DNA of 64,000 nt from Isoetes taiwanensis (GCA_021234155.1 JAJEKV010000020.1:3211275-3275274); one strand, 5' to 3'. Shown: positions 32,790 through 50,720, counted from the stretch's first letter. Notes: a model not told the origin generated them from the letters alone. Translations and numbers: made by a program.

Positions 32790-34380
32790 ATGTGGCACAC
32801 TTTTAAAGGAAGTAGATCTCGCTTTCGCCCTCTGCGCCATCAAGATTCCTGGACCAGCTGCCCTAAGCTCTGAAGCCCTTGAGGCCATGCTCATGTAACT
32901 CCGTACCAGAGAGTTAGCATCAAGATCCAGAATCGGAGCTGGTCCAGCCAAGATTTCCATCCACAGCATCGGCCGTAGGTACCAAGTTTTGGATTGCTTT
33001 GAATTGTTTTGGACTGTTTTGGGTCCCACTATTGCTCTCGACATCGCCCTCACCGCCCCTTGCATAGACCCCTTGATTTGCCCCTTTCGGCTTTCTCTCT
33101 CTAGGGTTTACAATCTCTCTAGCCCAAAAAACCCCAAACGCCCAAAAGGTGCTCTGCCGCCTTTCCCGAGTCCCCAAATTGGATTCTAAGCACCTTCTAG
33201 GCAGACGGGGAGACCCGTCCAACCTTGGCACCCTTTAACGTTGCCTTGTTCTCAAAGATGGCGTAAGATCAAGCGTATGGCGGGAGACCCGTAAGGAGAA
33301 AATTTCATTCGTTTGCACGAGCCGATCGATCAGAGCCCTATGACCCCGATTGCGCCCTACCTTGGGGACAGCCCATCATTTGGGCCCGGCGCCCTCTTAC
33401 GGCACCCCGGTCCCGATGCCTCTTTGTTTGCGACTTTGGACATCCTTGATGCTCGGCTCGGTGCTTGCCTCGGGGGTACTTGATGGGATCCACCGCGGTC
33501 CGTGCTTGCCACTCTCAGGGCGTACGCCCGGTTGCCAGCTGGCGGTAGGTCGATTACTAGAATTGCTTTCTGATGCGTGGGGCGGACCGGCCGGTTCGAT
33601 GGTGGGTCACCGGCGGCTCTGAGGGCCCTCCCATGCAGGCGGTAAGATGCGCCTGGCCGTGACCACGGTCTCCATAATGCTGCGGCCTCCTCCGGAGGAT
33701 TTGCAGCCCATCCGGTAGCGGTAGAGGTCCGCTCCCCGTCTTTGAGTGCCGGGCGCCCGACTCACTCCACCGCCCTTTCTCTGCGCATTGTGGGCCTTGC
33801 GAGACGCGGTGATTTGACCCCCACGAGCAAGCGGCCTCTTTTTTTGCTCAGAGATGCACATCCATGCCGACGGCATCCTTTCAAGATAAATGGTGGGGAG
33901 CAAGACGCCCAGGACCGCCCCCGCCATCTCTTGGTTTGCTTTCAAAATGCTCTTTCCACGCCGCACGCCTTGTGACATGGCAATCATTTGAAGGGGACCA
34001 CCTTCTCGTCGGCAGAAGATTTGACTCGGTGCGGACTCTGCAGACGGAAAGAGGAATTGTGTCGGTCCGTGAGGCCCGCCCGCAGCCGAAATGGGCAAAG
34101 GCGGTGAGGCGGGTCGAGCTATCATTAGGGGATCAATGGCCAAACCGATCCCCGGGCGCCTTGGTCTAGCCCCCAGGTTTTGAGTGATAACGGGGCTTTG
34201 TCCCCATGTTTTGTTGTAACGGGCTTCGTCCCCATGTTTTGATTGGTTTTTTGCTTGGGCTCGGCCCACGGTTCTAGTGGGGCTTCCGCTCCCTTTGTTT
34301 GTTCTGGTCCCATAGCCCGATTGGGCTCCGTGGACGTTAAAAGTCTCTTCCTTCCTTCCTTCCTTCCTTCCTTCCTTCAA
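32790..34380 (+). mobile_element. LINE remnant, 3' end, plus strand
   Basis: This GC-rich block differs sharply in composition from its neighbours. It ends GGTCCCATAGCCCGATTGGG then CTCCGTGGACGTTAAAA and a (TTCC)n tail. The same terminus, on the opposite strand and with an (AATAG)n tail, ends the LINE at 51466. Coding scraps are frameshifted (plus frames near 33350-33560 and 33990-34170). Long antisense open frames here are composition artefacts. The reverse transcriptase core is not found, so this is a deleted or truncated copy. Confidence 0.55.
34350..34378 (+). repeat. (TTCC)n microsatellite tail
   Basis: Seven units of CTTC/TTCC directly follow the LINE terminus. Confidence 0.9.
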
Positions 34381-34816
34381 CTCTAAACATATTTCAATGG
34401 TCTGGGAGGCCATGGTATATTTTTAAGGTATTTGAGGCTTGCAAGCTAGCCTACCAAAGAAGAAGGTGTGCTCGGCTAGGGATATTTACACCTTCGTTGT
34501 ATTCTACAACATACGATATTCCATGCTCATTATTGTATTAGTATTATTTCATACTCCATGACCCATTTTCCATGTAATTCCATTGCAACATTTTCTAAAT
34601 ATGGAGCTCGTGTTATATAGAACCACCCTTAGGCCCTGAAGGGGCCAAAAAAAATTTTGGATCCATGCACACTCCTAGGCCATCTTTGTTTTTTTTTTAG
34701 TTTTCGTACACATTTTGTACAACTTTCATACATATTTTGTATAACGTTTATATTTATTCCGTACAGATTATATAGCTTATTAATAATAATATATTAATAC
34801 AGTGGTTGTACTATGA
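34381..34816. other. Intergenic, no gene seen
   Basis: The stretch is AT-rich with repeated CATACATATTTTGTA-like motifs near 34705-34745. It has no coding signal. Confidence 0.5.
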
Positions 34817-36260
34817 GGGACTGTACAAATTTGACTAGAAGCCAAATGTAAAGTCATCTAATGAAGTTTCTGTAAAGATTTTCCTAGATTCTCCAAGACT
34901 ATGAAAAGATTCCCCTAGATTTCTAAAGATTTTGTCAATATTCTCTTATTTTCCCAAGATCTCTTGATGCACTCCTCGAGATTCTTTAAGATTTCATAAC
35001 CATTAACTATATTGTCCAATATTTTATGGATATTCCATTTTGTACTACGAAGGATTGCACAAATTCAAGTAGAAGTCAAATTTAAAGTCATGCGACAAAG
35101 ATTCCATAAAGATTCTCCTAGATTCTCCAAGGCTCTAGAAAGGTCTCCCTAGATTCTATGAGAATCCATCAATGTTCGCTTATGTTCCCCAAGATCCGTC
35201 GATGATTCCTTGAGGGATTGTACAAATTTGACTAGAAGTCAAATTTAAAGTCATGTGATGAAGATTCTATAGAGATTCTCCAAGATTCCATTAAGATTCT
35301 CTAGATACTCAAAGGTTTTATGAAGATTTCCTAGATTCCTTTAGATTCTTAAAGATTCTCTTGATATTCCCCTAGATTCCCAAAGATTATCTTAAGATTC
35401 CTCTAGATTCCCCAAGATTCCATGTAGATTCTTCTAGATTCTCTTAGATTCTATGAAGATTCCCCTATAGAACACACCTAGTTTCAAAGATTCCCCTTGG
35501 ATTCCCCATATATTCCCTAAGATCCCACAAAGATTCTTATGGTTCTACAAAGATTCCCCTAGATTTTCAAAGATTATCTAAAGATTCCTTAAGATTCCCC
35601 TAGATTCTATGTAGATTCTCCTAGATTCCTTTAGGTTCTATGAAGATTCCACTAGGTTTTCTAAGATTCCATCAAGATTCCCCTAGATTCTCAAATATTT
35701 TTTGAAGATTCTCTTAGATGCCCTTATGTTCCTTTGATATTCCCATAGATTCCTTAAGATTCTCCCAATGTTTCCTTGATTTCCAAAGCTTATCCAAAGA
35801 TTCCTTTAGATTCCCTTAGATTCCTTTAGATTCCTAAAGATTCGCTTGAGATTCCCAAATATTATCCATTTGGATTCTCCCTCGACTCCTTAAGATCCAC
35901 AAAGATCCCCTTGATTCTAAAGGTTCTATAAAGATTCCTCTAGATTTTCAAAGATTATTTGAAGATTCATTTATATTCCCAAAAATTCTATGTAGATTTT
36001 CTTAGATTCCCTTGAAATCTATGAAGATTCCCCTAGATTCTCTAAGATTTCATCAAGATTTCCCTAGATTCTTAAACATTTTTTGACTTTTCTCTTAGAT
36101 TTCCCTAGATTCTTTTGAGATTCCCATAGATTCCTTAAGATTCTCTTGAGATTCTCTTGATTCCCAAAGATTATTCCAAGATTCCTCTTGATTCCCCAAG
36201 TTTGTACATAGATTCTCTTAGATTCCATTAGATTCTATGAAGATTCCCCTAGATTATCCA
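34817..36260 (+). repeat. Degenerate AGATTC repeat tract, 10-11 bp period
   Basis: AGATTC or close variants, usually with CCCCT, CTCTT or CTTAA spacers, recur about every 10-11 bp for 1.4 kb. A longer unit containing GTACAAATTTGACTAGAAG and AAAGTCAT is superimposed at ~34822, 35050 and 35218. No frame is kept. A related tract in the opposite sense lies at 63630-63960. Confidence 0.9.
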
Positions 36261-37371
36261 AGGTTGCACGGAATAATGCCAAACCACTACTCAATAAAAA
36301 ACATTCAATGAGTGGAAACCAACGGCGTAGGTCTCACTTTTATCCGAGACTTCCATCGCAAGATAAAGTCGTTTGAACGCGATGCAAAAAAGGGACCTTC
36401 CAGGAAAGCTTCGTAATTAATGGGGTGCCACCTCACTATCTTTTCGTTAAATAAGGGTGCCACCTCACCTCCTTTAATATAAAAAAATCTAAGTCAATAA
36501 AAAAATGAATGGCTAGGATTTCTCCTCCCCCTTTTGATCTAACGGTTAAGATTGGTTACATCAAATCCACTTTTGAGGAAGCTTCCTTGCACATTCTTTA
36601 TAAAAATCAAGGGCCAAGTTTTTGCCTCCCCCTTTTGATCCGATGGTCCAGGGATGTGTTGCATGCCTGGATATATGTCGATATATTTTGAGCAAGGGTA
36701 TTCTGTAAAATTATAAAAACTTAGGGATATGTCTTGAATTAGTCAAAACATAAGGGTGTTTTGTGGTTTTTTCCTTCTTTATTTATGAAACAAAAATGTG
36801 AGAGAAAGCACATGCCTATGCACAAGAATGTAAGGAATATGACATGAGTAACAGAAAAATAAAAATAAAAAATAAACAATGTTGATGACAGAGCTGCATG
36901 CTGCAAATGTGAAGGAACTCCACAAATTTATTGATCCTTTTATAGTCTATAAACAATACAACTACTATGTTGTACCCTACAACTTAATCCACAAAGCCTT
37001 ATCTTCTTAACAAGAAAGCTAGCATTGATTTCCACAAACATGTATTTGAGAGGCATCGAAGCCAAGCCTGTATTTCAAGAAACTTCAAAAAGCATTAGCA
37101 TTCCTTAAGAACTCAAGATGCGAACAAGAAAATGCCAAAAAGCTCAACCTGTGTAGCGCCATAAGGATATATGGATTTTCAATGATGTGAACAATCATCG
37201 ATGCAATAATAAATCCAGCATGCCTTGCAAGATGAGAGTGAGTTTTGAATAAGGTATACTTTGACTTAGAAAATCACTAGCAGCTATGGTAGTCGAAGGG
37301 GCTGCACATCTTCCTAGAGGAAGCCCTGAAAGCCCTTCAGTACTCGGTGACCTTAGCTATGTTCTTCAAGC
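36261..37371. other. Non-coding stretch with a diverged third copy of duplicated sequence
   Basis: 36785-36865 (TGTGAGAGAAAGCACATG, later AATATGACATGAG) resembles 5768-5830 and 31688-31752. 37010-37060 resembles 32540-32590. The rest holds no recognisable gene. Confidence 0.45.
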
Positions 37372-37578
37372 ATGGACGAATTAGGAAGCCAAGCAAGAGA
37401 AACCCATTTGACATATCTAGCACAAGGCAATAATGCCTCCATCAAGGGCATGCCTGCGGAGCCGAAGGGAATTTTGCATTACTGGAAATTTGAACTCAAG
37501 TATCACTCAAGGAGACCATTCACATCCAGTCCCAATGCTTTGGATTGTGGTTACTCTGCATACTCTTCTGGCAACTAA
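37372..37578 (+). other. Hypothetical 68-aa open frame
   Basis: The frame encodes a small polar protein-like sequence starting MDELGSQARETHLTYLAQG. No family was recognised and no upstream signals are evident. It may be an exon fragment or chance. Confidence 0.2.
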
Positions 37579-37855
37579 AATAAATAAGTAAATAAGGAAG
37601 GAAGAGAATTTGAGGGACCAAAGGTATTCTTTAAGAGCAGGTCGTCAAAAAGTGGAATAAAGGCAAACATGAAAAGAAGAAAATGAAGTAATTTTTAGAG
37701 ACTCAACTAATTTTTGGATTATAGATGCATATGAAAATACGACGACATAAAATCAATAGATATGATATATAAGCACACATGAATAAGCTAGAATTGCAGA
37801 AATTGTTGTCCATGGCCTGCTAAACAAAGGAAGTATAATATGCCATGCCTTAAAA

Positions 37856-38062
37856 TTATAATAAAAGAACATAATAATTAACAAAATTAACACACATCAT
37901 GTTATAGTCATCCACATTTAGGGGGATGTGTTCTGCAGTGAAGGCTATAGGGACCTCTCGCCTAAGGATGTCTGCAGGGTCATCACCATCAAGTGAGGTC
38001 TCGGTCGCATTCTTTGTGTGCATCATTCCAGTACTTGTGTCTTCTTTTTCCAATACTATCAA
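37856..38062 (-). other. Hypothetical minus-strand exon-like frame
   Basis: The minus strand reads ATETSLDGDDPADILRREVP after a possible acceptor (TTTACAG near 38093). It looks codon-biased but is unrecognised. No neighbouring exon was identified. Confidence 0.25.
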
Positions 38063-38179
38063 TTGGTTTAATCATCTCACAGAAGCTGTAAATGACACAG
38101 ACATCCTTGGAAAAAGCAACATGAGGCCTACAAGCAATTCTCCAAGCAACATTGAACCACAGTTTCTCTGGATATAAGC

Positions 38180-40160
38180 GAAACTACTTGGAATCATCCA
38201 AGCAGTAGAGAAGGAGGCTTAAGCACCTCCATGTGGTATATTATGCGATTATTTTTTATTTAATTAAAATCAAATGGCCAAAGCTACACATACAAGTATT
38301 GCTCCATCAACAATTAAAAAACATGTTAATATTACACCAAGAATGCTAGCACAATTCGAGCTAAAGCTACCAACAACCCGTAGTGACATCAATTTTTTTA
38401 TAGATCTCAACTTCATAAAAGGACGTAAAGGACATAAACAGAAGCCGCACCTTCAGAAAAAATCATGATTTCAAAAAATACATTTCAATGAAAATAAGTG
38501 ATGGCAAGTATCATTCCTTTTCAAGGTAATTTCTCACTTGATATTAGCCTGACTGCATAACCTCCAATTGCCAGTGCCATAAGCAGATCATAATTGATCA
38601 CCATCTTCATACCTTCTAAATCTAAGTAATGAGATAAGCCAGGAATACAGTACTTGATAATGGACCTAGAAATCACAATTTTTACAAACCCCCGAAGTCA
38701 TAATTGCAGGCCATCTGACTTCTAATGTAGCATCTAGATCGTTAGTCATGGCAAGTGCGTTCATTGCAAGGTCCAAATGATACTTCCAGAAATCAAGAAA
38801 AATAAAAAGTCCATTTTTTTACTCCATTCTAATAAAACTGCAAAATCACTTTTTTAATCCATTCCGGAGTCTTGATTAAAGCCTTGTTTCTATGACTTTT
38901 TCTGCATATGAGGAGTCTGTTACTCTTGCATCTGTTCTTAATGATTCATGGTTGTCTCTTTGCCACATTCCTTCTAATATGGCACGTTCTGGCTTTTTCT
39001 GCAAGGATCTCTCCTTTTGAGTGTATATTTTTCTCAAAACTTGGAGCACCTTCATCAAACAACTTTGCATAAATGATTGTTCCTCTAGGGCTGTTAAATA
39101 CTACTTGAATATGGTAATGCCTACAGACTACGTATTGCAACCTATAGACATACTGCATTTGTAGCCCTTTCCATTTCAGTATTTTATTGTTATATAAATA
39201 CCTACCTTCAAATGCACGATGTTTTTTAGGGCCAATTAATTAGTATAACTTTAACCATTGGAACTAATAAATTTTCCCCTCGCCCCAAAAAAAAGAAATT
39301 GTTTTGGTGCATATTCATATATACCTACCTACTTACACAAAATCTTACTCCAACCATTGCAATAAAATCGTATGTCCGACGACATATATCATTTGCGTAT
39401 TTTTACAGGTTGCGCCCTCCAATGCTCCATATAGCTCTGAATTCCTATCCATGGTCCGAGCCAACTAGTAGACAACTCACGTGAAAATATGCACCAAAAC
39501 AATAGAGGGGTTCAAGGAGAAATTAATTAATTCCAACATATAAAATAGTGTGTTAGTTGTTTCCCTAATCAAGAATAATACAAGAAGTATATGAAAGTTA
39601 GTGTCTTTATATCACTACAATATAGTATTTCTCATAAAGCCCTACAAGTTTAATTTGTTTGAAATTCCCCTATAATTAATCATGTCGATAATTCAATTCA
39701 ATGCATGATGAGATACCACTGAAGCATGCAACCTCCATAAACAACCTTATTGATTACACTTCATAACAAAAATAGGAAGGCTCTTATCAAATTTGCTCTA
39801 GAAACTAGAAACACAATTTGATATGATTAGCCGGAATGATCATGAACTTAAATGTCAAAACCATGTGAGATCACCATGCGTGCCTTGGATTGGAAAGACT
39901 TGTACAACTTTGCAATCAAAATACGAAGTCTATACTTTTGATGTCAATTTTATACAATAGAGTGCCTATTTTTTCTTAGAAAATATGGATTATACTCTTT
40001 GTATTCACCAATATGACGAGCTTTTCTATTTCGATGGCACACAATAATCCAAGTCATGAAATGGGGTACCTACATGGAGAACTCTCAAAGGCTCTCGGAG
40101 AGACCAACATAACATCACTCAAACAACCTTATCTCTTGGCTTCGAGAAAGCGGACCAGCT
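38180..40160. other. Intergenic region upstream of the RF1 gene
   Basis: The stretch is AT-rich and contains one foldback element (39298-39503). No gene is seen. The RF1 promoter is presumably in the last few hundred bases, but no clear TATA box was assigned. Confidence 0.5.
39298..39503. mobile_element. Foldback (MITE-like) element, 206 bp
   Basis: Perfect 18-bp inverted repeats ATTGTTTTGGTGCATATT lie at 39298-39315 and 39486-39503. Weaker complementarity continues outward (CCCCT and TTAATTAATT). Confidence 0.65.
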
Positions 40161-45066
<4,906 letters not shown>

Positions 45067-45494
45067 ACTGTTTGTTCTATGTCCTGCTACCTGTGTAATT
45101 AAATTGTGTTTTGCTCAAATTATTGTAGCCAGAGACTGCAGGAACGTCATTCTTTCTTACTATGTATGGCATCATTGTTTGAATTTCTAAAATATCCTTC
45201 ACTAGACAATGAAATGAAGTGCTAATCAAGACTAACAAACCAAAAAAGACAAAAGCATACACAGGATTAATTAAAAGCATGGTATCATTTGTATTTGTTA
45301 CTCTTTCATGTACAACATGGGATGCGCTTTTCTGGAGTAGATTGTTATGATTAATTTGTTATTCCTATTGCATTGGATTATTTCCTTTTGTATGCGATAA
45401 AGCTTGTGTACTATGCAGAAAGGCTTCAATTTCATTGTCGCAAGGGAGTAGATACTTTGATCAAGTTAAAAACAGTTGTCTTTGTTATAATCTG
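45067..45494. other. 3' flank of the RF1 gene up to the copia insertion
   Basis: This is the likely 3' UTR. No second gene is visible before the LTR at 45495. Confidence 0.5.
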
Positions 45495-45696
45495 TGAAGA
45501 TATGACTGAATATGAATAGGATGAAGACTCTACAAGGATAGAATGAGATAGACGATCTAGCTAGTCTAGTGAGTGAACTCTGAATGAAAAACAATGAAGC
45601 GTGACTATGGCTTTATAGGAGAGCCATGTCAGCAACACCTAGGTGGCATGCCTAGTCATCTATGAATAGTGACACGTGACATGTGTCTTGCTAATA
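45495..45696 (-). repeat. Copia 3' LTR
   Basis: This is the LTR at the 3' end in element orientation. The retroviral-type TG end is mutated to TA at the inner border (CTAATA on plus). The purine tract AAGGGGGA (minus strand) lies at 45697-45704. Confidence 0.9.
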
Positions 45697-45999
45697 TCCC
45701 CCTTGATGACTAGCAGGACTGAACTGAAAAAAAACAGAAACAGAGAACAAACAAAAAAACCTCCTAGGGGAGAGGCTTTAGAGAAAAGAAATACTATGAT
45801 CCCCCCTGAGAATGAGCATGGGGCAGAACATGCAAGAGCTGCTTCATCTGACGGAATTGATGTCCTCCAAGAGGTTTTGTGAACCCATCAAAGCAACTTG
45901 ATGTTTGGTAGAGCAAAGAAGACGACAAAGAGATATCCATTTTGAGCTGCTCTTTGACAAACCACGGTTTGATATCCATATGCTTGATAAGCGGATGCA

Positions 46000-48900
46000 T
46001 CTTGTAGTCTTTGGCATGAGCAATGGCTCCACTTTGTTATCACATAAATGGTTGCGGGTTTGAGTGGACAACCCAAATCTTCATATAAGTGAACCAACGG
46101 TAGCATCTCTTTATCTTGTTGTAACCAAGGCCTTGAGTTCACCCCGGTAAACTTGATGATCTTTGTTTGTCTTTTGCTTTTAGATCCCCAACTAATAGGA
46201 TTGCCTCCAAGAAAGGAAAACGGATCCGTAATGCATTTTCTTTTCTCAAGATCCGTAGATGCCATATCGAATCCAGGAGAACAACATAAGAGTAGGATGA
46301 TCAACTTTGTATATAGGACTCCTTCACTTTGAGTACCTTTGAGGTAATGGAGAACTTCGTTTTAGTTTGCTTTCCAATGCGGTACTTTAGGATGATGCAT
46401 AAACCTAGTAAGGATCGCAAACAAAGATATACCAAATCTAGCATATACCAAATCTGGCCTAGTGTTGGTAAGATAAAGTAAAGCCCCAATTAGTCGTCTC
46501 AGAAGAGTGGCATCAACATCCAGGATGGTTGGACTCTAGAGTTAGAGTGCAACCTACCTCAAACGGAGTGGATGATGCTTTGCAACCGCCATATGAAACT
46601 TCTCAAGAAGTTCGGTGGTGTACTTCTCTTGAGTGAGATGAATGTTTTGAGCACCTTGCCAAATTTCCATTCCTAAACAATAATGCATTAGGCCCAAATC
46701 TGTTACTTCAAAGTTTTTACGTAAGTGCTTTCTTAGTATGAGAAACAATAGAATCTGCATCCCCGTCATAATCGTGTCATCAACATAGAGAAGGAGCACA
46801 CTAACTTGAGAATCGGTGGACATGAAATAAAGGCTCGAAATCCGCTCTAGATCTCTCGGTAACCAAGACTTAAGAGAAATGCATTGATTTTTACGATTCC
46901 AAAGAAATACGGAGCTTGTGCGAGGCCATACTGGGCTCTTTTTTTCAATTTGCACACGTAAGTTGGATGCTCTTTATCTTTAAAGCCGGTGGTTGAAACA
47001 TGTAAAGTTCCTCTTCTAGATCTCCATTCAAAAGGCGATTTGAAATCCATTTGATAGAGAGGCCGACCTTTTTCTACCGCCAAAGCTATCACCGCTTTAA
47101 GTGTGTCTAACTTGACAACTGGAGCAAACACATCATGATAATCAAACCCTTCTTTTTGATGAACCCTTTTGCAACTAGCCTTGCTTTGTGCTTAGAAAGA
47201 GTACCATCAGCATGGTACTTTGTTTTGAATACCCATTTAGCTCCAATTATATTTTTCCCTGTTGGTTTAGGAACCGGCTCCCATGTACCTTGGTTATGTA
47301 ACATGGATAATTCGTCTTCCATTGCTGCAACCCGGTGTGGCTCTTTCATCGCTTGAACATGATTAGCAATTATCAACTTCGGTGATAAGACCTTGGTCAT
47401 AAGAGCATAGTTACAGGTAACTTTAGAAGAGTCATCTTCCGAGTAGTCAATAGGCTGTAACTTCGGCAATTCTCGCAGATCTTCTAAGCAAGGGAAGATC
47501 GGGAACTATTGCCTCCGCCGTGGTTCGAGGAATGGGCAGCTCAAATGAATGTGAATCGGACTCATACCCTTCACTATCTTCATACGCAATGGGCTCGTGA
47601 TATTCAAGGGGTTCATAGTCCGCATAAGCATCCGCGATCGACTCTATTTATTTGCCGCAATAAACAGTTGGAATATCAGAATCTTGGAAGAGCTTGCAAC
47701 ACTAGGAGTAGCAGCAGTATGTGAAGGGCTTGCAACAATGGAAGGTACAAAGAAGTAGATGAAATGCCACCATTATGAACCATATGAGAAGACCCCCGCG
47801 GGTTACCGGGCTTGAGTGTCATGGTTAATATCAAAAGTGTTGATGATGACTTTGGCATAATCGGTGTTGTTAGGATGGTAAAACTCCTTAGAGTAGACTG
47901 CATCCTCAAGAAAGTGCATGCTTCTAGAGGCAAACACACGCTTGGTAAGCGGGGTCAAAGCATCGCCATCCTTTCATGTTGCTTGGATATCCAATAAAAA
48001 TCACTTTTGTGGTCCCTGTCCTAACTTGCCTGTTTTTTGCAAAAAGAATTCGCGAGGAACAATCCTAGGCAGCCAAAAGCCCTTAGATTAGACACATCCG
48101 GCCGTTCCATACTGAGCCTCAAAAGGTGTCTTAAAGTTGATGGCCTGGGTGGGAGACTGTTACACAAATAAGCCGCAGATTAGAAGCGCCTCAGCCCAAA
48201 GTTACGGAGGTAACTCTTTATATTTGAGCCAAATTCATAAGGGTTCTATTCTTTCGTTCTGCTACTCCATTTTGAGAGTGAGCGTAAGGCACAATCAACT
48301 CTCTATGGATCCCTTTGGACTGAAGATAGGTATGAAATTCATTAGAGATATACTCCTTCGCATTATCAGACCGAAGAGCTTTAATAGTGGTAGATAATTC
48401 ATTTTCAATTTGCAGACTAAAGGTTTTGAAGATAGCAAGAGCTTGAGACTTGAATTTGATTGGAAAAACCCATGTATATCTACTAAAATCATCCACTATG
48501 ACAAGGAAATACCTGTTACCAACCAGTGATTCGAGAGGGAGATGACATATGTCTGTATGCAGCAATTCCAACAGTTGTTGGGCTCAAAACTCAGCTTGTG
48601 ATGGATAAGATGCTTGTACTTGCTTTCCAAGACTACATGCAGCACATTTCAAGTCCTTGGTAGTAAGTGTAGGCATGCCTTGAACCATATTCAATTTTGA
48701 GGCTGAAACTAGAGCTGGAAGATGAATATGTCCGAATCTTGCATGCCATAATGATTCCTGTGTTCTTGGAACAAGCAAGAACAACGACAAGTGATGATTC
48801 ACATGATACTCCTTTTTGTTGTGAAGTAGAATCCAAAATATACAAGCCTTCCTCGTTTAAATGACCATTGGCTATAGGGCCCAAAAGTTGAAGAGCAACA

Positions 48901-50152
48901 AAATCCAAAGGATTTTTATGAAGAATGTGAACATACCCACCCAAGAATAGCACTGCCCATCTTTCGATCAAACTCACTTACACTAAGTAAGTTCACAAGT
49001 AATCCAGGCACTAGAATGACGTCTTTAATTTTGAGAGAAAGACAATGTTTGGTAGGAATAGATACATCACCTTTTGCGATGGAGATTTAGTAATATTTCC
49101 ATTGGCCATTTTACCTTTGTTTTGTCATAACGAATGAAGAGTCGGAAATCATTCGATTGGCCTCGCCAAATGCTTGGTGGCCGCCCGGAATCAACAAGCC
49201 AAGTTCGTGGCTGTAAATCTCTCGCGGCGACATTGAGGAACTGTAATTCTGCCTCCTCCAAATCAACATGGGAAACATGTGCATTTCTTTGTGACTTTTC
49301 GAAATAGTTGAATCTGCACCTTTTGGTTTGGCCTCCTTGTGTTTTAAAAAATTCGCCATATCTTTTTAGAAGCTTTTCGCAATCACACTTAACATGACCC
49401 TTCTTACCACAAGTAAAAGCAACCGAAGGGTTGCTTAGATCCAGATTTGGAGCGACTTTTTGCTTCCTCAATGACCTCATGGGAAGGGAAAGAAGAAGTA
49501 GATCCGGATGCAACAACTAAAGGAGTAACAGGGAGGTGAAGAAAGCCTAGTTCTAGAATAGAAACTAGCTTCCATTTGATCATATCTTTTATGACCTTGT
49601 TCAGCATCTACAAGTTTTAGTTGAAGTTGATTGAAAGAGATAGTGATCTTATCTTGGAGCTTGTAATAATCAGAGACACTTTGATACTCATGAGGCGGAG
49701 ACCTTTGGCGATCTTGGATGAGAGACAAATCTGATACAAGTACCACTGCGACAAAGCAATTTTTCCTTCAATGCTTTCAATTGTTGAAGATAATCTCGCA
49801 TATTAGTGCAAGTTTCCAACCTGAGATTATCCATTTGGCTTTGAATACCAAGTTGCTGACCTTCACCTGCCTGAATGCAATTCTTATGTAAAAAATCAAA
49901 TGCTGGTGTAAAAGTTGTATACCCTTGAATATCTCTCTAAAAATCTGGACAAATACATGCTTTGAGATGATTCAAAGCCATGAAATCCTTTTCCAAATCA
50001 TCAGGTGAAGTAGGGTTCCATTTGGGTTGAAAAACAGCTCTCAAACCTTTCAAATTAAGATTGGTCTCAAAGTCATCTCGCCATGTGAAATAATTGTCAA
50101 GATCTAACACAGGGTGAATAAAATATTTCCAAGGATTGGCATCTGTAGCCAT
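46000..50152 (-). pseudogene. Copia gag-pol remnant
   Basis: In minus-strand order: gag start at 50152 (MATDANPWKYF, then NYFTWRDDFETNL); a damaged zinc knuckle CGKKGHVKCDC (~49411) lacking the first Cys; protease WLVDSG (~49200); integrase zinc-finger HARFGHIHL (~48740) and core ELLHTDICHLPL..VDDFSRYTW..SDNAKEY..NGVAERKNRTL (48218-48571); RT beginning GTWEPVPKP..AKWVFKTK (47107-47469), then RPLYQMDFKS and LLLYVDDTIMTG (~46785); RNase H region GNPISWGSKSKRQT (~46200). Stops and frameshifts separate nearly every domain, so it is dead. YVDD and DSG cores are still readable. Confidence 0.9.
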
Positions 50153-50503
50153 TTGTGGTGAAAAGAATGCAGATCCAAACAGTTTTAGTTGAACAGAGCA
50201 AAGAAGGAGGCACAGATTGAGGGATCAAAGAATTGTCATCGGATGTTCTTCACGGAGTTTTGACCAAACGTCAAAAAAAGGAGAGAATCCGGCAAGCTAA
50301 AAATATTTTAGGTGACGTGGATGACATCCAGCCCTAAATTTTGCCCTAAAAGTTGACGAAACTTTATTTCAGCCAACGATTTCAACCAACGATTCAAATT
50401 CGAATTTGAATCGATTCGAATTCTTCCTGATCAGACCCGAAAAAGGAAAAGTCGTTCTAATCCCACCTGCTAGGATTTGGCACTCAATTCCTCCTTGCAT
50501 TAA

Positions 50504-50515
50504 GCTCTGATACCA
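50504..50515 (-). promoter_or_regulatory. Copia primer-binding site
   Basis: The minus strand TGGTATCAGAGC matches the 3' end complement of plant initiator-methionine tRNA. Confidence 0.85.
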
Positions 50516-50715
50516 TGAAGATATGACTGAATATGAATAGGATGAAGACTCTACAAGGATAGAATGAGATAGACGATCTAGCTAGTCTAGTGAGTGAACT
50601 CTGAATGAAAAACAATGAAGCGTGACTATGGCTTTATAGGAGAGCCATGTCAGCAACGCCTAGGTGGCATGCCTAGTCATCTATGAATAGTGACACATGA
50701 CGTGTCTTGCTAACA
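50516..50715 (-). repeat. Copia 5' LTR
   Basis: Nearly identical to 45495-45696, apart from a short CATGTG indel region and a few substitutions. Confidence 0.9.
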
Positions 50716-50720
50716 ATCTG

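Larger units (their letters stand above)
45495..50715 (-). mobile_element. Ty1-copia LTR retrotransposon, degenerate
   Basis: The 5221-bp element has ~200-bp LTRs (45495-45696 and 50516-50715) and a 5-bp target duplication ATCTG (45490-45494 and 50716-50720). A primer-binding site for initiator-Met tRNA abuts the right LTR (50504-50515) and a purine tract abuts the left one. Coding runs on the minus strand in the copia order gag, protease, integrase, RT, RNase H. It inserted ~430 bp downstream of the RF1 stop codon. Confidence 0.95.

Noticed and set aside
33607-34413. 268-codon minus-strand open frame
   Set aside because: It lies antisense to a GC-rich LINE 3' end, runs through the (TTCC)n tail (giving KEGRKEGRKE) and has no domain. 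It is an artefact of base composition.
45067-45494. Further RF1 exons downstream
   Set aside because: The C-terminus at 45066 already matches the family end, and no coding similarity follows.
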